Assembly (NCBI GenBank): GCA_903919625.1
Contig: CAIXIZ010000239.1
Coordinates: 1-5,833, forward strand
Source: an uncultured Verrucomicrobiota bacterium
GTDB lineage: Bacteria; Verrucomicrobiota; Verrucomicrobiia; Opitutales; Opitutaceae
DNA length: 5,833 nt
Reading direction: 5' to 3'
Below the pieces are notes generated by a model. It made no database searches, was not told the DNA's origin, and saw nothing but the letters and a program-made list of their open reading frames with translations. A program made the position numbers and the translations under genes. Below, piece by piece: positions 1 to 5,684 of this stretch. Each line of letters starts with the position of its first letter. Position 1 is the first letter of the stretch.

Positions 1-84
1 ACGTACGTGGTACCCAAGGTCATCGACCGCGGGTATCTGGCGCTCGGAGACGAGCATCTGCCGTTCGGGCAGCAGGAGCGGTAG
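1..84 (+). CDS. C-terminal end of an unidentified protein (partial)
   Basis: Frame 1 is open from the left edge to a TAG at 82-84 and gives 27 residues, containing PKVIDRGYLALGDEHLPFG. The composition looks protein-like, but the piece is too short for me to recognise a family and I assign no function. The stop lies four bases before an ATG at 89 that has a Shine-Dalgarno-like AGGAG inside this reading frame, so the next gene may be translationally coupled to it. The same frame continues as the reading frame of the next gene beyond the TAG, so a single gene split by a nonsense mutation is a less likely alternative. A spurious open frame also cannot be excluded, because frame 2 is open here too. 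Confidence 0.4.
   Translation, partial: TYVVPKVIDRGYLALGDEHLPFGQQER
74..78 (+). promoter_or_regulatory. Shine-Dalgarno-like AGGAG before ATG 89
   Basis: AGGAG sits 10 bases before an ATG at 89-91, slightly longer than the ideal spacing but usable. It matters because it supports translation starting in frame 2, whereas the secure coding frame of the downstream gene is frame 1. It is the clearest ribosome-binding site I see in front of any gene in the window. Confidence 0.35.
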
Positions 85-309
85 CCCCATGCCAGATCCA
101 CCACTCCCCTCGTCTGGCACGCCGCCCGTGACCGACCACCGGCCCGTTTCCCGCGGAGCGACGAACGCGGCGGCAATTTCCGTGATTCGCGGCGGGACGA
201 CCGGGACGGTTTTCGCGGCCCACGCCGCGACCAGGAGCTGGATCGCGGCCCTTACATCAGCCCGTTTTTCAGCGTCACCTTCTACCCGGAGGAGACGAGC
301 TTTGCGACG
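85..309 (+). other. Upstream in-frame extension of the next gene, start unresolved
   Basis: Frame 1 is open from 85 to 309 and joins the long frame ending at 1695. From about 160 onward it looks coding: an Arg/Asp/Gly-rich, probably disordered stretch (including ERGGNFRDSRRDDRDG) leads into PYISPFFSVTFYPEETSF, which reads like ordinary folded protein. Second-position GC is clearly lower than first- or third-position GC in frame 1 over roughly 157-240, as expected of a real frame. There is no ATG, GTG or TTG in this frame before TTG 310. ATG 89 and GTG 128 are in frame 2. The simplest explanation is a one-base loss near 150-160 (around TTTCCCGCGGAGCG) that separates the start from the body. 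A rare start such as CTG 238 is possible. Confidence 0.55.
90..119 (+). repeat. Inverted repeat after the first stop codon
   Basis: TGCCAGA at 90-96 is the exact reverse complement of TCTGGCA at 113-119, giving a 7-bp stem with a 16-base loop. It begins six bases after the TAG of the upstream partial gene. No T-run follows, so it is not a standard intrinsic terminator. It overlaps the ATG at 89 and could either mark the end of the first transcript or fold over the start region of the next gene. A 7-bp match in GC-rich DNA may also be chance. Confidence 0.35.
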
Positions 310-1695
310 TTGGTCAAAACCATCCGGACCTCCTTCCGCACCTTTGAGCTGTTCGAAATTGCCCGCGCAGTCGTCGGCAAGAGCGACCGTTGCATCGCCC
401 TGCTCCAACGCCTGCCGGCGGACCAGGCCGCGCCACCGGCGGACGGGGCCGCCCCGGCCAAGCCTGCGCCCTTGGCCGTCTCCGTTCCCGACGGGTTGCC
501 GTTTGAGACCGAGGAAGCCGCCATCGCGCATGTGCTCTCCGCCCATCTCGGCACGTTTTTTGAGACGAGCGAGGTCGAGATCGAGCCGCCGAAGGGCAAT
601 TTTCAGGTCATCAACAAATGCGGGGTGACTGGTGAACTGCTCGGGCCGCCGAACTACCACCGGTATCTGCAGATTGTGCAGCAGCATCATGCCGCCCGCG
701 TCCGCCTGCCGTTTGAGGTCTATCGTTCGCGGATTGAAACTGTGCGCGACCCCGAAGTGGTGAACCAGTGGCTGGCGAAGATGAAGAAAGTCACGCGCTA
801 CACCTGGAAGCCCCTGGCCGAAGGTGATGCCACGCCGGCCTTTGACACGCTGGAGGAGGCCCGCCAGCACCTGCTCGCCCAGGCCCGGGACAAAGTGGTG
901 CGCACCGTGGACAACTGGCGTTTTGCCGGAAAAAATCTGGAAGCGCTGCCGCCGGGCGAAATTCGCCGGGCTTTCGAGGGCGCATTGGAGCGCCAGCGCC
1001 GTTTCCCGCTCGACACGGCCAACGCGTTGCGCGGCCGCCTGCGCCGGGAAGGCCTGTCGATCTTCAAAAAGGGTTCGAAAGGCATCACCTATGTCTGTGC
1101 TGTGCGGCGCAAATTCCGCACCCCCGACCAGGTGTTTGCCGAAAATCTCGGCACGCTCATCACTTTCATCGAGACCCATCCGATGATCCGACGCGCCGAG
1201 CTGCCGGAAAAATTTCTCGGCCTCAAGCCGGCCCCCGCTCCGGCGGCCAGCGCACCCGAAACCGCCGCCCTCGCCGCTCCGACTGAGGGGGCGCCCGAAA
1301 CGGCACCTGCCGCCGAGGCCCCGGCACCCACTCCGCCCCCGCCATCTCTTTCCGCCGAGGATCGTGAACGGCTGGGCAAGATGCACGGCGACCTGCGCTG
1401 GCTGGTGAGCGAAGGCTATGTGATGGAGTTTATGGATGGCCGCCTCTTTGCGCCCCCGCCCGTGGCGGCTGCCCGCAAGCAGGAGGCGGAAACGGCTGAG
1501 CATGATCTGGAGAACTTTCCCGATACGCCCAGTGCCACCCCGCCGCCGGAGACCGAACCTGCGCAGGAAGAGGCTTCCGCCACCTTGTCGGCCCACGAAA
1601 CCACCGCGCTCCCGTCCGAATCCGTCTCTGCGGAGCAACCGGCGGCCCCCGAGCCGATGCCTGAGACCGGCCCGGATTCACTGCCGCCAGGCTGA
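310..1695 (+). CDS. Unrecognised protein with possible winged-helix modules and Ala/Pro-rich tail
   Basis: I do not recognise the family and assign no function. From the TTG at 310 it encodes 461 residues, but coding almost certainly begins upstream, so this is the secure part only. Residues 1-36 look folded and are followed by a short Ala/Pro linker (40-55). Residues 60-305 form the main conserved-looking body, with a distinctive KCGVTGELLGPPNYHRY segment at 103-119 and a basic stretch at 235-270 where helix, turn and strand-like pieces (ANALRGRLRREG, then ITYVCAVRRKF) could be a winged helix. An Ala/Pro/Glu linker (307-346) leads to a second winged-helix-like piece (350-380, DLRWLVSEGYVMEFMDGRLF). 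Residues 385-461 are a low-complexity acidic Pro/Ala tail. No signal peptide or membrane segment is seen, so it is probably cytoplasmic. Nucleic-acid binding is only a guess from the basic patches. Confidence 0.8.
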   Translation: MVKTIRTSFRTFELFEIARAVVGKSDRCIALLQRLPADQAAPPADGAAPAKPAPLAVSVPDGLPFETEEAAIAHVLSAHLGTFFETSEVEIEPPKGNFQVINKCGVTGELLGPPNYHRYLQIVQQHHAARVRLPFEVYRSRIETVRDPEVVNQWLAKMKKVTRYTWKPLAEGDATPAFDTLEEARQHLLAQARDKVVRTVDNWRFAGKNLEALPPGEIRRAFEGALERQRRFPLDTANALRGRLRREGLSIFKKGSKGITYVCAVRRKFRTPDQVFAENLGTLITFIETHPMIRRAELPEKFLGLKPAPAPAASAPETAALAAPTEGAPETAPAAEAPAPTPPPPSLSAEDRERLGKMHGDLRWLVSEGYVMEFMDGRLFAPPPVAAARKQEAETAEHDLENFPDTPSATPPPETEPAQEEASATLSAHETTALPSESVSAEQPAAPEPMPETGPDSLPPG

Positions 1696-1727
1696 AGCTG
1701 GCGTGGCTGGTTTACGGCGCGGCCTGA

Positions 1728-3032
1728 TCAGACGGGGTTGGAGGAATCCGCCCCGTCCTTCGGCAGCCAGCAGGCGCTGAGGGCGGCGGCGAAGGCAATG
1801 GCGCCCGACCAGAGCAACGCGCTGCGCAGGTCCTTCACGGGAGCCAGCCAGCCGAAGACAATCGTGGCCCCGGCGGCGGCGAGCCGGCCGATGTTATAGC
1901 AAAACCCCGCCCCCGTTGTGCGCAGCAACACAGGGAAAAGGGGTGGCAGATACATCGTGAACAGGCCGAACACGCCGGAAAAAAAACCGACCAGCGGGCA
2001 CCAGAACCAGGCGAGTGCGGCGAAATCACGCGGCACGGCAAACGCGCCCACCATGCCCACCCCCAGACCGAGGAAGCAAACCACGATCGCGCGGACATTG
2101 CCGAAGCGCTGCGCCAGCCAGCTGGCGGCAAAATTGCCTGCGATGGACACCGCGATCACGGTGAAAAATGCCCCGGTCACGAGCGGCGTGATCCGATCCT
2201 TCGGCGTCTGGCCGTCCTGCTCCAGGAGCGCGCGCAGGTGCTGCGGATGCCAGAAGGTGAACAGCCACCAGGCCGACAGGCTCAGGGCGCAGACCAGCGT
2301 GGTGATCCCCGTGGTGCGGGCGATGTCGCCGCGGAAGAGCTGGCGGATCCCCGGCTTGGCGGTGGTGGCCGAGTCGGCCCGCTGCCAGGCCTCGGGTTCC
2401 GGCACCTGGCGGCGGATCCAGAAAACGAACAGCGCCGGGAGCACGCCGATGAGAAAGACATAGCGTTCCGAATGGGCCGGCAGCAGCGGCAAGAGCCCGC
2501 CGACCAGGGCGGCGGCGATCAGGATGCCGATGTTCACGCCCGACTGCAGGATGGCGGCCAGCCAGGGCCGCCAGTCGCGCGGCCACGTTTCGGCGAGCAA
2601 TGACGCGCCAACGGCCCACTCTCCGCCGATGCCCAGCGCGGCGACAAACCGAAACAGCATGAGCTGCCACCAAGTCTGGGCCGTGGCGCACAGTCCCGTG
2701 CAAAGCGCGTAGGTGAGCACCGTGAGCGCGAGGGTGTGGCTGCGGCCGATCCGATCGCCGAGCCGGCCAAAAAACGCCCCACCCAGCGCCCAACCGATGA
2801 GAAACGCCGCCTGAATATAGGCCTTTTTCTCATTCACGGCCGCTCCGTCGGTGGTATAGTTGAGCAACTGAAGCACCAGCGGACCCGCCACGAGGGTGTA
2901 GAGATGCAGTTCAAGCCCGTCGAACGTCCAGCCGAGCCAGGCGGCAAGGCCGGACTTCCATTGCTGCGGGGTGATATCGCGGAGGGTGGTGGCAGTGCGG
3001 CCGTCCGAGGTCGATGGGGTAGGGGAAATCAC
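1728..3032 (-). CDS. MFS transporter, NanT/sugar-porter-like, probable arabinose-cluster uptake protein
   Basis: This is a 434-residue major facilitator with about twelve hydrophobic segments, an inner-membrane secondary transporter probably driven by protons. The loop 2-3 signature is present as GRLGDRIGR (89-97). The TM4 region reads FRFVAALGIGGEW (127-139), followed by LAETWP (146-151), and TM6 ends FLIGVLPALFVFWIRRQVPEPEAW (193-216 region), much like the sialate symporter NanT. A second-half signature, LFPVLLRTTGAGF (365-377), is typical of the same metabolite/sugar symporter branch. The start is GTG 3032: an in-frame TAA lies about 60 bases upstream with no better start between, and there is no clear Shine-Dalgarno. 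It lies 93 bases after araD on the same strand, so arabinose or an arabinoside is the likely substrate. That is inferred from context only. It ends 32 bases from the convergent gene's stop, with no clear terminator between them. Confidence 0.9.
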   Translation of the reverse strand: MISPTPSTSDGRTATTLRDITPQQWKSGLAAWLGWTFDGLELHLYTLVAGPLVLQLLNYTTDGAAVNEKKAYIQAAFLIGWALGGAFFGRLGDRIGRSHTLALTVLTYALCTGLCATAQTWWQLMLFRFVAALGIGGEWAVGASLLAETWPRDWRPWLAAILQSGVNIGILIAAALVGGLLPLLPAHSERYVFLIGVLPALFVFWIRRQVPEPEAWQRADSATTAKPGIRQLFRGDIARTTGITTLVCALSLSAWWLFTFWHPQHLRALLEQDGQTPKDRITPLVTGAFFTVIAVSIAGNFAASWLAQRFGNVRAIVVCFLGLGVGMVGAFAVPRDFAALAWFWCPLVGFFSGVFGLFTMYLPPLFPVLLRTTGAGFCYNIGRLAAAGATIVFGWLAPVKDLRSALLWSGAIAFAAALSACWLPKDGADSSNPV

Positions 3033-3101
3033 CCCGCAGAGCGTGGGCGGCGACTGTGGTTGGGCAAGGCTGGAAACCGGCTGCGCTGGTTTTTACAATC
3101 T

Positions 3102-3120
3102 CCTCAAGCCGGGCTTAAGG
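3102..3120 (-). repeat. Imperfect 19-bp palindrome between araD and the transporter gene
   Basis: Read on the plus strand, CCT-c-AAGCC-g-GGCTT-a-AGG is symmetric about position 3111: eight of nine pairs match around a single central base. It starts five bases downstream of the araD stop and lies about 70 bases before the transporter start. On the transcribed minus strand it is followed by AGATTGTAAAAACC rather than a T-run, so an intrinsic terminator is unlikely. It could be a dimeric repressor site or an mRNA-processing or stability hairpin. Which of these applies cannot be told from one copy. Confidence 0.5.
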
Positions 3121-3125
3121 ACCTT

Positions 3126-3824
3126 TTATTTTGTCTGACCGTAATAGGCCCCCGCACCGTGCTTGCGTTGGAAATGCCGGGCGAGCAAGGCGGACTCGAT
3201 GGGCCGGAGGGTGGGCGTGAGCTGGAGCGACATGAACGCCAGATGGGCGATACATTCGACGGCGACGGCCGCTTCGACGGCTTTCGCCACGGTCGGACCC
3301 CAGGTGAAGGGTGCGTGGCGGTTGACCAGCACGCCGGGGAAATCTTCCGGGTCAATTTTCCCCTGAGTGAAACGCTCGACCATCACCTTGCCGGTTTCCC
3401 ACTCATAGGCGCCGGCAATTTCCTTGGCGGTCAGTTTGCGCGTCACCGGGACCTCGCCGTTGAAATAGTCCGCGTGCGTGGTGCCGAAGATCGGGATGGC
3501 ACGGCCTGCCTGGGCAAACGCGGTTGCGTGCGACGAATGCGTGTGTACGACCCCTCCGATATGTGGAAAGGCGAGAAACAGCCGACGATGGGTGGGCGTG
3601 TCGGACGATGGGCGCAGTTTTCCTTCTACGATCTGGCCCGCGAGATCAACCAGCACCATGTCGGCGGGGCGCAGGTCCGCGTATTCCACCCCGCTTGGTT
3701 TGATGGCGAAGATGCCCTTGGTGCGGTCAATGGCGGAGGCATTGCCAAACGTGAGATTGATGAGCCCGTGTTTTGGCAGGGCGACATTGGCCTCATAGGC
3801 CTCGCGTTTGAGTTCGGTAAGCAT
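3126..3824 (-). CDS. araD: L-ribulose-5-phosphate 4-epimerase
   Basis: This 232-residue class II aldolase-fold enzyme interconverts L-ribulose-5-phosphate and D-xylulose-5-phosphate, the last step of the bacterial arabinose pathway, in the cytoplasm. Length and sequence track E. coli AraD (231 residues) from end to end: LPKHGLINLTFGNASA, IKPSGV, SSDTPTH, GTTHADYF, YEWETG and the C-terminal KHGAGAYYGQ. By alignment to E. coli, the zinc ligands are His94 and His96 (in VVHTHSSHA) and His170 (in VNRHAPF). Asp119 and Tyr228 correspond to the catalytic Asp120 and Tyr229. The ATG at 3824 matches the family N-terminus (MLTELKREAYEANVALPKH). There is no Shine-Dalgarno; the bases just before the ATG are CCTTTCCCTCCCC. 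It is separated from araA by 124 bases containing a long inverted repeat, so its expression may differ from that of araA even if cotranscribed. Confidence 0.97.
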   Translation of the reverse strand: MLTELKREAYEANVALPKHGLINLTFGNASAIDRTKGIFAIKPSGVEYADLRPADMVLVDLAGQIVEGKLRPSSDTPTHRRLFLAFPHIGGVVHTHSSHATAFAQAGRAIPIFGTTHADYFNGEVPVTRKLTAKEIAGAYEWETGKVMVERFTQGKIDPEDFPGVLVNRHAPFTWGPTVAKAVEAAVAVECIAHLAFMSLQLTPTLRPIESALLARHFQRKHGAGAYYGQTK

Positions 3825-3837
3825 GGGGAGGGAAAGG

Positions 3838-3942
3838 CTGAAAGGCGGAAGGACTGAAAGACTGAAACGGAGTCCGAAGCCGGTGGCGAGGCGAATGGCT
3901 TTGCATGCTACAGCCCTTCAGACTTTCAGTCCTTCAGTTTTT
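3838..3942. repeat. Long inverted repeat of CTGAAAG-type units between araA and araD
   Basis: The left arm at 3848-3866 (GAAGGACTGAAAGACTGAA) and the right arm at 3917-3935 are reverse complements over 19 bases with one mismatch, separated by a 50-base loop. Both arms belong to degenerate runs of CTGAAAG-like units. One more unit lies at 3838-3844, and related CTGAAGG/CTGAAA units run through 3914-3938 on the minus strand. Together they fill most of the 124-base gap between the araA stop and the araD start. The transcribed strand shows no T-run after the stem, so it is not a standard terminator. The form resembles mobile or multiplying intergenic repeats (REP- or MITE-like); the single locus does not prove that. 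Confidence 0.65.
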
Positions 3943-3948
3943 CGGGCA

Positions 3949-5463
3949 TCAACCTGTGATGCCCTGGGCGAGGTGGTAATACACTTCGTTGTTGCGGAGG
4001 GTCTGTTTGAATTCGGCGAGGCGGGTGTCGGCGTTGATGACGGCGAGCTCGATGCCGGCGATGGTCGCGAAGTCTTCGAGCATCTCGGTCGTCACGCTGT
4101 AACTGTAGCCGGTGTGATGGGCACCGCCGGCGAGAATCCACGCGGCACAGGCGGTCTTGAAATTGGGCTGGCATTCCCAGACGGCGCGCGCGACGGGGAG
4201 CTTCGGGAGGGGCGGCGGTTTTACCGCAGTAACCTCATTGACGATCAGGCGGAAGCGGTTGCCCAGATCGATGAGCGAGGCGTTGAGCGCCGGACCGGCG
4301 GGGGCATCAAACACGAGCCGTACCGGGTCCTCCCGTCCGCCGATGCCGAGCGGGTGGATTTCGAGCGAGGGTTTGCCAGCGGCGATGGTTTCGCAGATTT
4401 CGAGCATGTGGGCCCCGAGCACCTGGTGGCCCTTGGGCGAGAGGTGGTAGGTGTAGTCCTCCATGAATGACGTGCCGCCGGGAAGGCCGTCGCCCATGAC
4501 CTTCATCGCCCGGAGGAGCGCGCAGGTTTTCCAGTCGCCCTCGGCCCCGAAGCCGTAGCCGTCCGCCATGAGCCGTTGCACCGCGAGACCGGGCAACTGC
4601 CGCAATCCGTGCAAATCCTCAAACGTGGTCGTGAAGCCCTTGAAGCCGCCTTCCGTCAAGAAAGCCCGCAGGCCAAGCTCGATGCGCGCCCCATAGCGGA
4701 GCGATTCATGACGGGGGCCGCCGCGGCGCAGTTCCTTCGCGACCGTGTAGCGGGCCTCGTATTCGGCGCAGAGGGCGTCGATTTTCCGCTGGTTGATGCC
4801 GTGATCGGAAATTTTGGCGACGAGATCGCCGATGCCATGGCCGTTGGTCGCGAAGCCGAAGCGCATCTCGGCGGAAACCTTGTCGCCTTCGGTCACGGCC
4901 ACCTGGCGCATGTTGTCGCCGAAGCGGCAGAATTTCGCCCCCTGCCAGTCGTGCCACGCGCGGGCGGCGCGCATCCAGGCGCCCAGGCGGTCATGGACCT
5001 CGGGATCGCTCCAGTGGCCGACCACGACTTTGCGGCCCAGCCGCAGCCGCGTGTGCATGAACCCGGCCTCGCGGTCGCCATGTGCGGCCTGGTTGAGGTT
5101 CATGAAGTCCATGTCGATCGTCTCCCAGGGCAGGTCGCGGTTGAACTGCGTGTGCAGGTGGACAAACGGCTTTTGCAGCGTGGTCAGACCGCGGATCCAC
5201 ATCTTCGCCGGGGAAAACGTGTGCATCCAGAGAATGAGGCCGGCGCAGCGCGGGTCCGAGTTGGCCTCGATGCATAGCTGCGCAATCTCGTCAGGCGTGG
5301 TGAGCAGCGCCTTAAACACCGTCTTCAGGGGCAGCTTTTCAGACGCCGCGAGCGCGGCGGCGACCTTGCGGGCGTTGGCGGCCACCTGCTTGAGCGGGCC
5401 GGGACCGTAGAGATGCTGGGAACCGCAGACGAACCAGATTTGAGGGGAGGCGAGGGGTTTCAT
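3949..5463 (-). CDS. araA: L-arabinose isomerase
   Basis: This 504-residue enzyme converts L-arabinose to L-ribulose in the cytoplasm; the family uses Mn2+. It is nearly colinear with E. coli AraA (500 residues): WFVCGSQHLYG at 10-20, TTPDEI, HTFSPAKMWI, HTQFN, IDMDFMNLNQAAHG, CRFGDNMRQVAVTEGDKV, TTTFEDLHGLRQLPGLAVQRLM and ILAGGAHHT. The metal ligands are in place by alignment: Glu308 (AEGDWKT), Glu335 (SFMEDYTYH), His352 (GAHMLE) and the GGAHH histidines 449/450. I chose the ATG at 5463 because it gives the family N-terminus. An in-frame ATG at 5529 would add 22 residues translated from the upstream repeat and has no family counterpart. There is no Shine-Dalgarno; the leader reads TTCATCTTCCC. 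The gene is flanked by repeat elements on both sides. Confidence 0.97.
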   Translation of the reverse strand: MKPLASPQIWFVCGSQHLYGPGPLKQVAANARKVAAALAASEKLPLKTVFKALLTTPDEIAQLCIEANSDPRCAGLILWMHTFSPAKMWIRGLTTLQKPFVHLHTQFNRDLPWETIDMDFMNLNQAAHGDREAGFMHTRLRLGRKVVVGHWSDPEVHDRLGAWMRAARAWHDWQGAKFCRFGDNMRQVAVTEGDKVSAEMRFGFATNGHGIGDLVAKISDHGINQRKIDALCAEYEARYTVAKELRRGGPRHESLRYGARIELGLRAFLTEGGFKGFTTTFEDLHGLRQLPGLAVQRLMADGYGFGAEGDWKTCALLRAMKVMGDGLPGGTSFMEDYTYHLSPKGHQVLGAHMLEICETIAAGKPSLEIHPLGIGGREDPVRLVFDAPAGPALNASLIDLGNRFRLIVNEVTAVKPPPLPKLPVARAVWECQPNFKTACAAWILAGGAHHTGYSYSVTTEMLEDFATIAGIELAVINADTRLAEFKQTLRNNEVYYHLAQGITG

Positions 5464-5477
5464 GGGAAGATGAATTG

Positions 5478-5682
5478 TTACCACAGATATCACGGATGCA
5501 CACGGATTGGATGGAGATGCAGGCTGCACGCACCGTTCTTCCAGGTAGCTGCGCTCGCATTAAGATCGAGAGACACAGGTAAGGACTGCCGGAAAAATCT
5601 CGGGCATGGGAATGCCGGGTGAGCATTCCAATCAAGTTGGGCATCATTCTTATCCGTGTTCATCCGTGCAATCCGTGGTTAA
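5478..5682. repeat. Element with inverted CACGGAT-repeat arms between araB and araA
   Basis: The 5478-5507 arm and the reverse complement of the 5652-5682 arm match at 26 of 30 aligned bases with one gap. Each arm begins TTA(A)CCAC and contains three CACGGAT-type units spaced 9 and 10 bases apart (the first unit of the left arm reads CACAGAT). The arms enclose about 144 bases with no credible gene. The element fills nearly the whole 221-base gap between araB and araA: its left arm ends 14 bases before the araA start codon and its right arm lies 2 bases from the araB stop. I recall similar CACGGAT-type intergenic repeats in verrucomicrobial and planctomycete genomes, but could not check this. 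A non-autonomous mobile repeat or a regulatory array are both possible. Confidence 0.7.
5603..5629 (-). repeat. Two overlapping hairpins inside the araB-araA element
   Basis: GGAATGC at 5609-5615 pairs exactly with GCATTCC at 5623-5629 (7-bp stem, 7-base loop). An alternative stem pairs GGCAT at 5603-5607 with ATGCC at 5612-5616 around a 4-base loop. The two share bases and so exclude each other. On the minus strand the second stem is followed by CGAGATTTTTCC, a weak terminator-like tail with a gap of about five bases before the T-run. This could end or attenuate transcription after araB, but the 5-bp stem is short. Confidence 0.3.
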
Positions 5683-5684
5683 AA

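Noticed and set aside
1..16. ACGTACGT and GGTACC at the left edge as possible vector or adapter sequence
   Set aside because: Frame 1 reads through it smoothly into a plausible protein tail, and such short palindromes occur by chance.
89..628. Frame-2 open frame of 179 codons starting at ATG 89
   Set aside because: Past about 160 its product is Arg/Ser/Ala-rich with the composition of an out-of-frame reading, while frame 1 carries the protein-like sequence. Only its first 20-odd codons may be real, as the separated start of the downstream gene.
1686..1702. Possible terminator hairpin at the convergent gene ends (GCCAG paired with CTGGC)
   Set aside because: The stem is only five base pairs, overlaps the stop codon, and neither strand has a T-run after it.
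2736..3857. Long plus-strand open frame of 373 codons opposite araD and the transporter
   Set aside because: It lies antisense across two well-supported genes, crosses their gap, and its product resembles no protein I know. GC-rich antisense frames are commonly open.
3848..3945. araA-araD inverted repeat as an intrinsic terminator
   Set aside because: The T-run (3938-3942) lies on the plus strand, where no gene is transcribed into it. The minus strand, which carries the genes, has no T-run after the stem, and the 50-base loop is far too long.
5464..5529. A 22-residue N-terminal extension of AraA from an ATG at 5529
   Set aside because: The extension is translated from the CACGGAT repeat arm, has no counterpart in AraA proteins, and the ATG at 5463 gives the expected N-terminus.
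5645..5676. Promoter for araA within the repeat arm (TTGCAC, 17 bases, AATGAT on the minus strand)
   Set aside because: Each box matches the sigma-70 consensus at only four of six positions and the match falls in a repeated sequence, so there is no reason to prefer it over chance.
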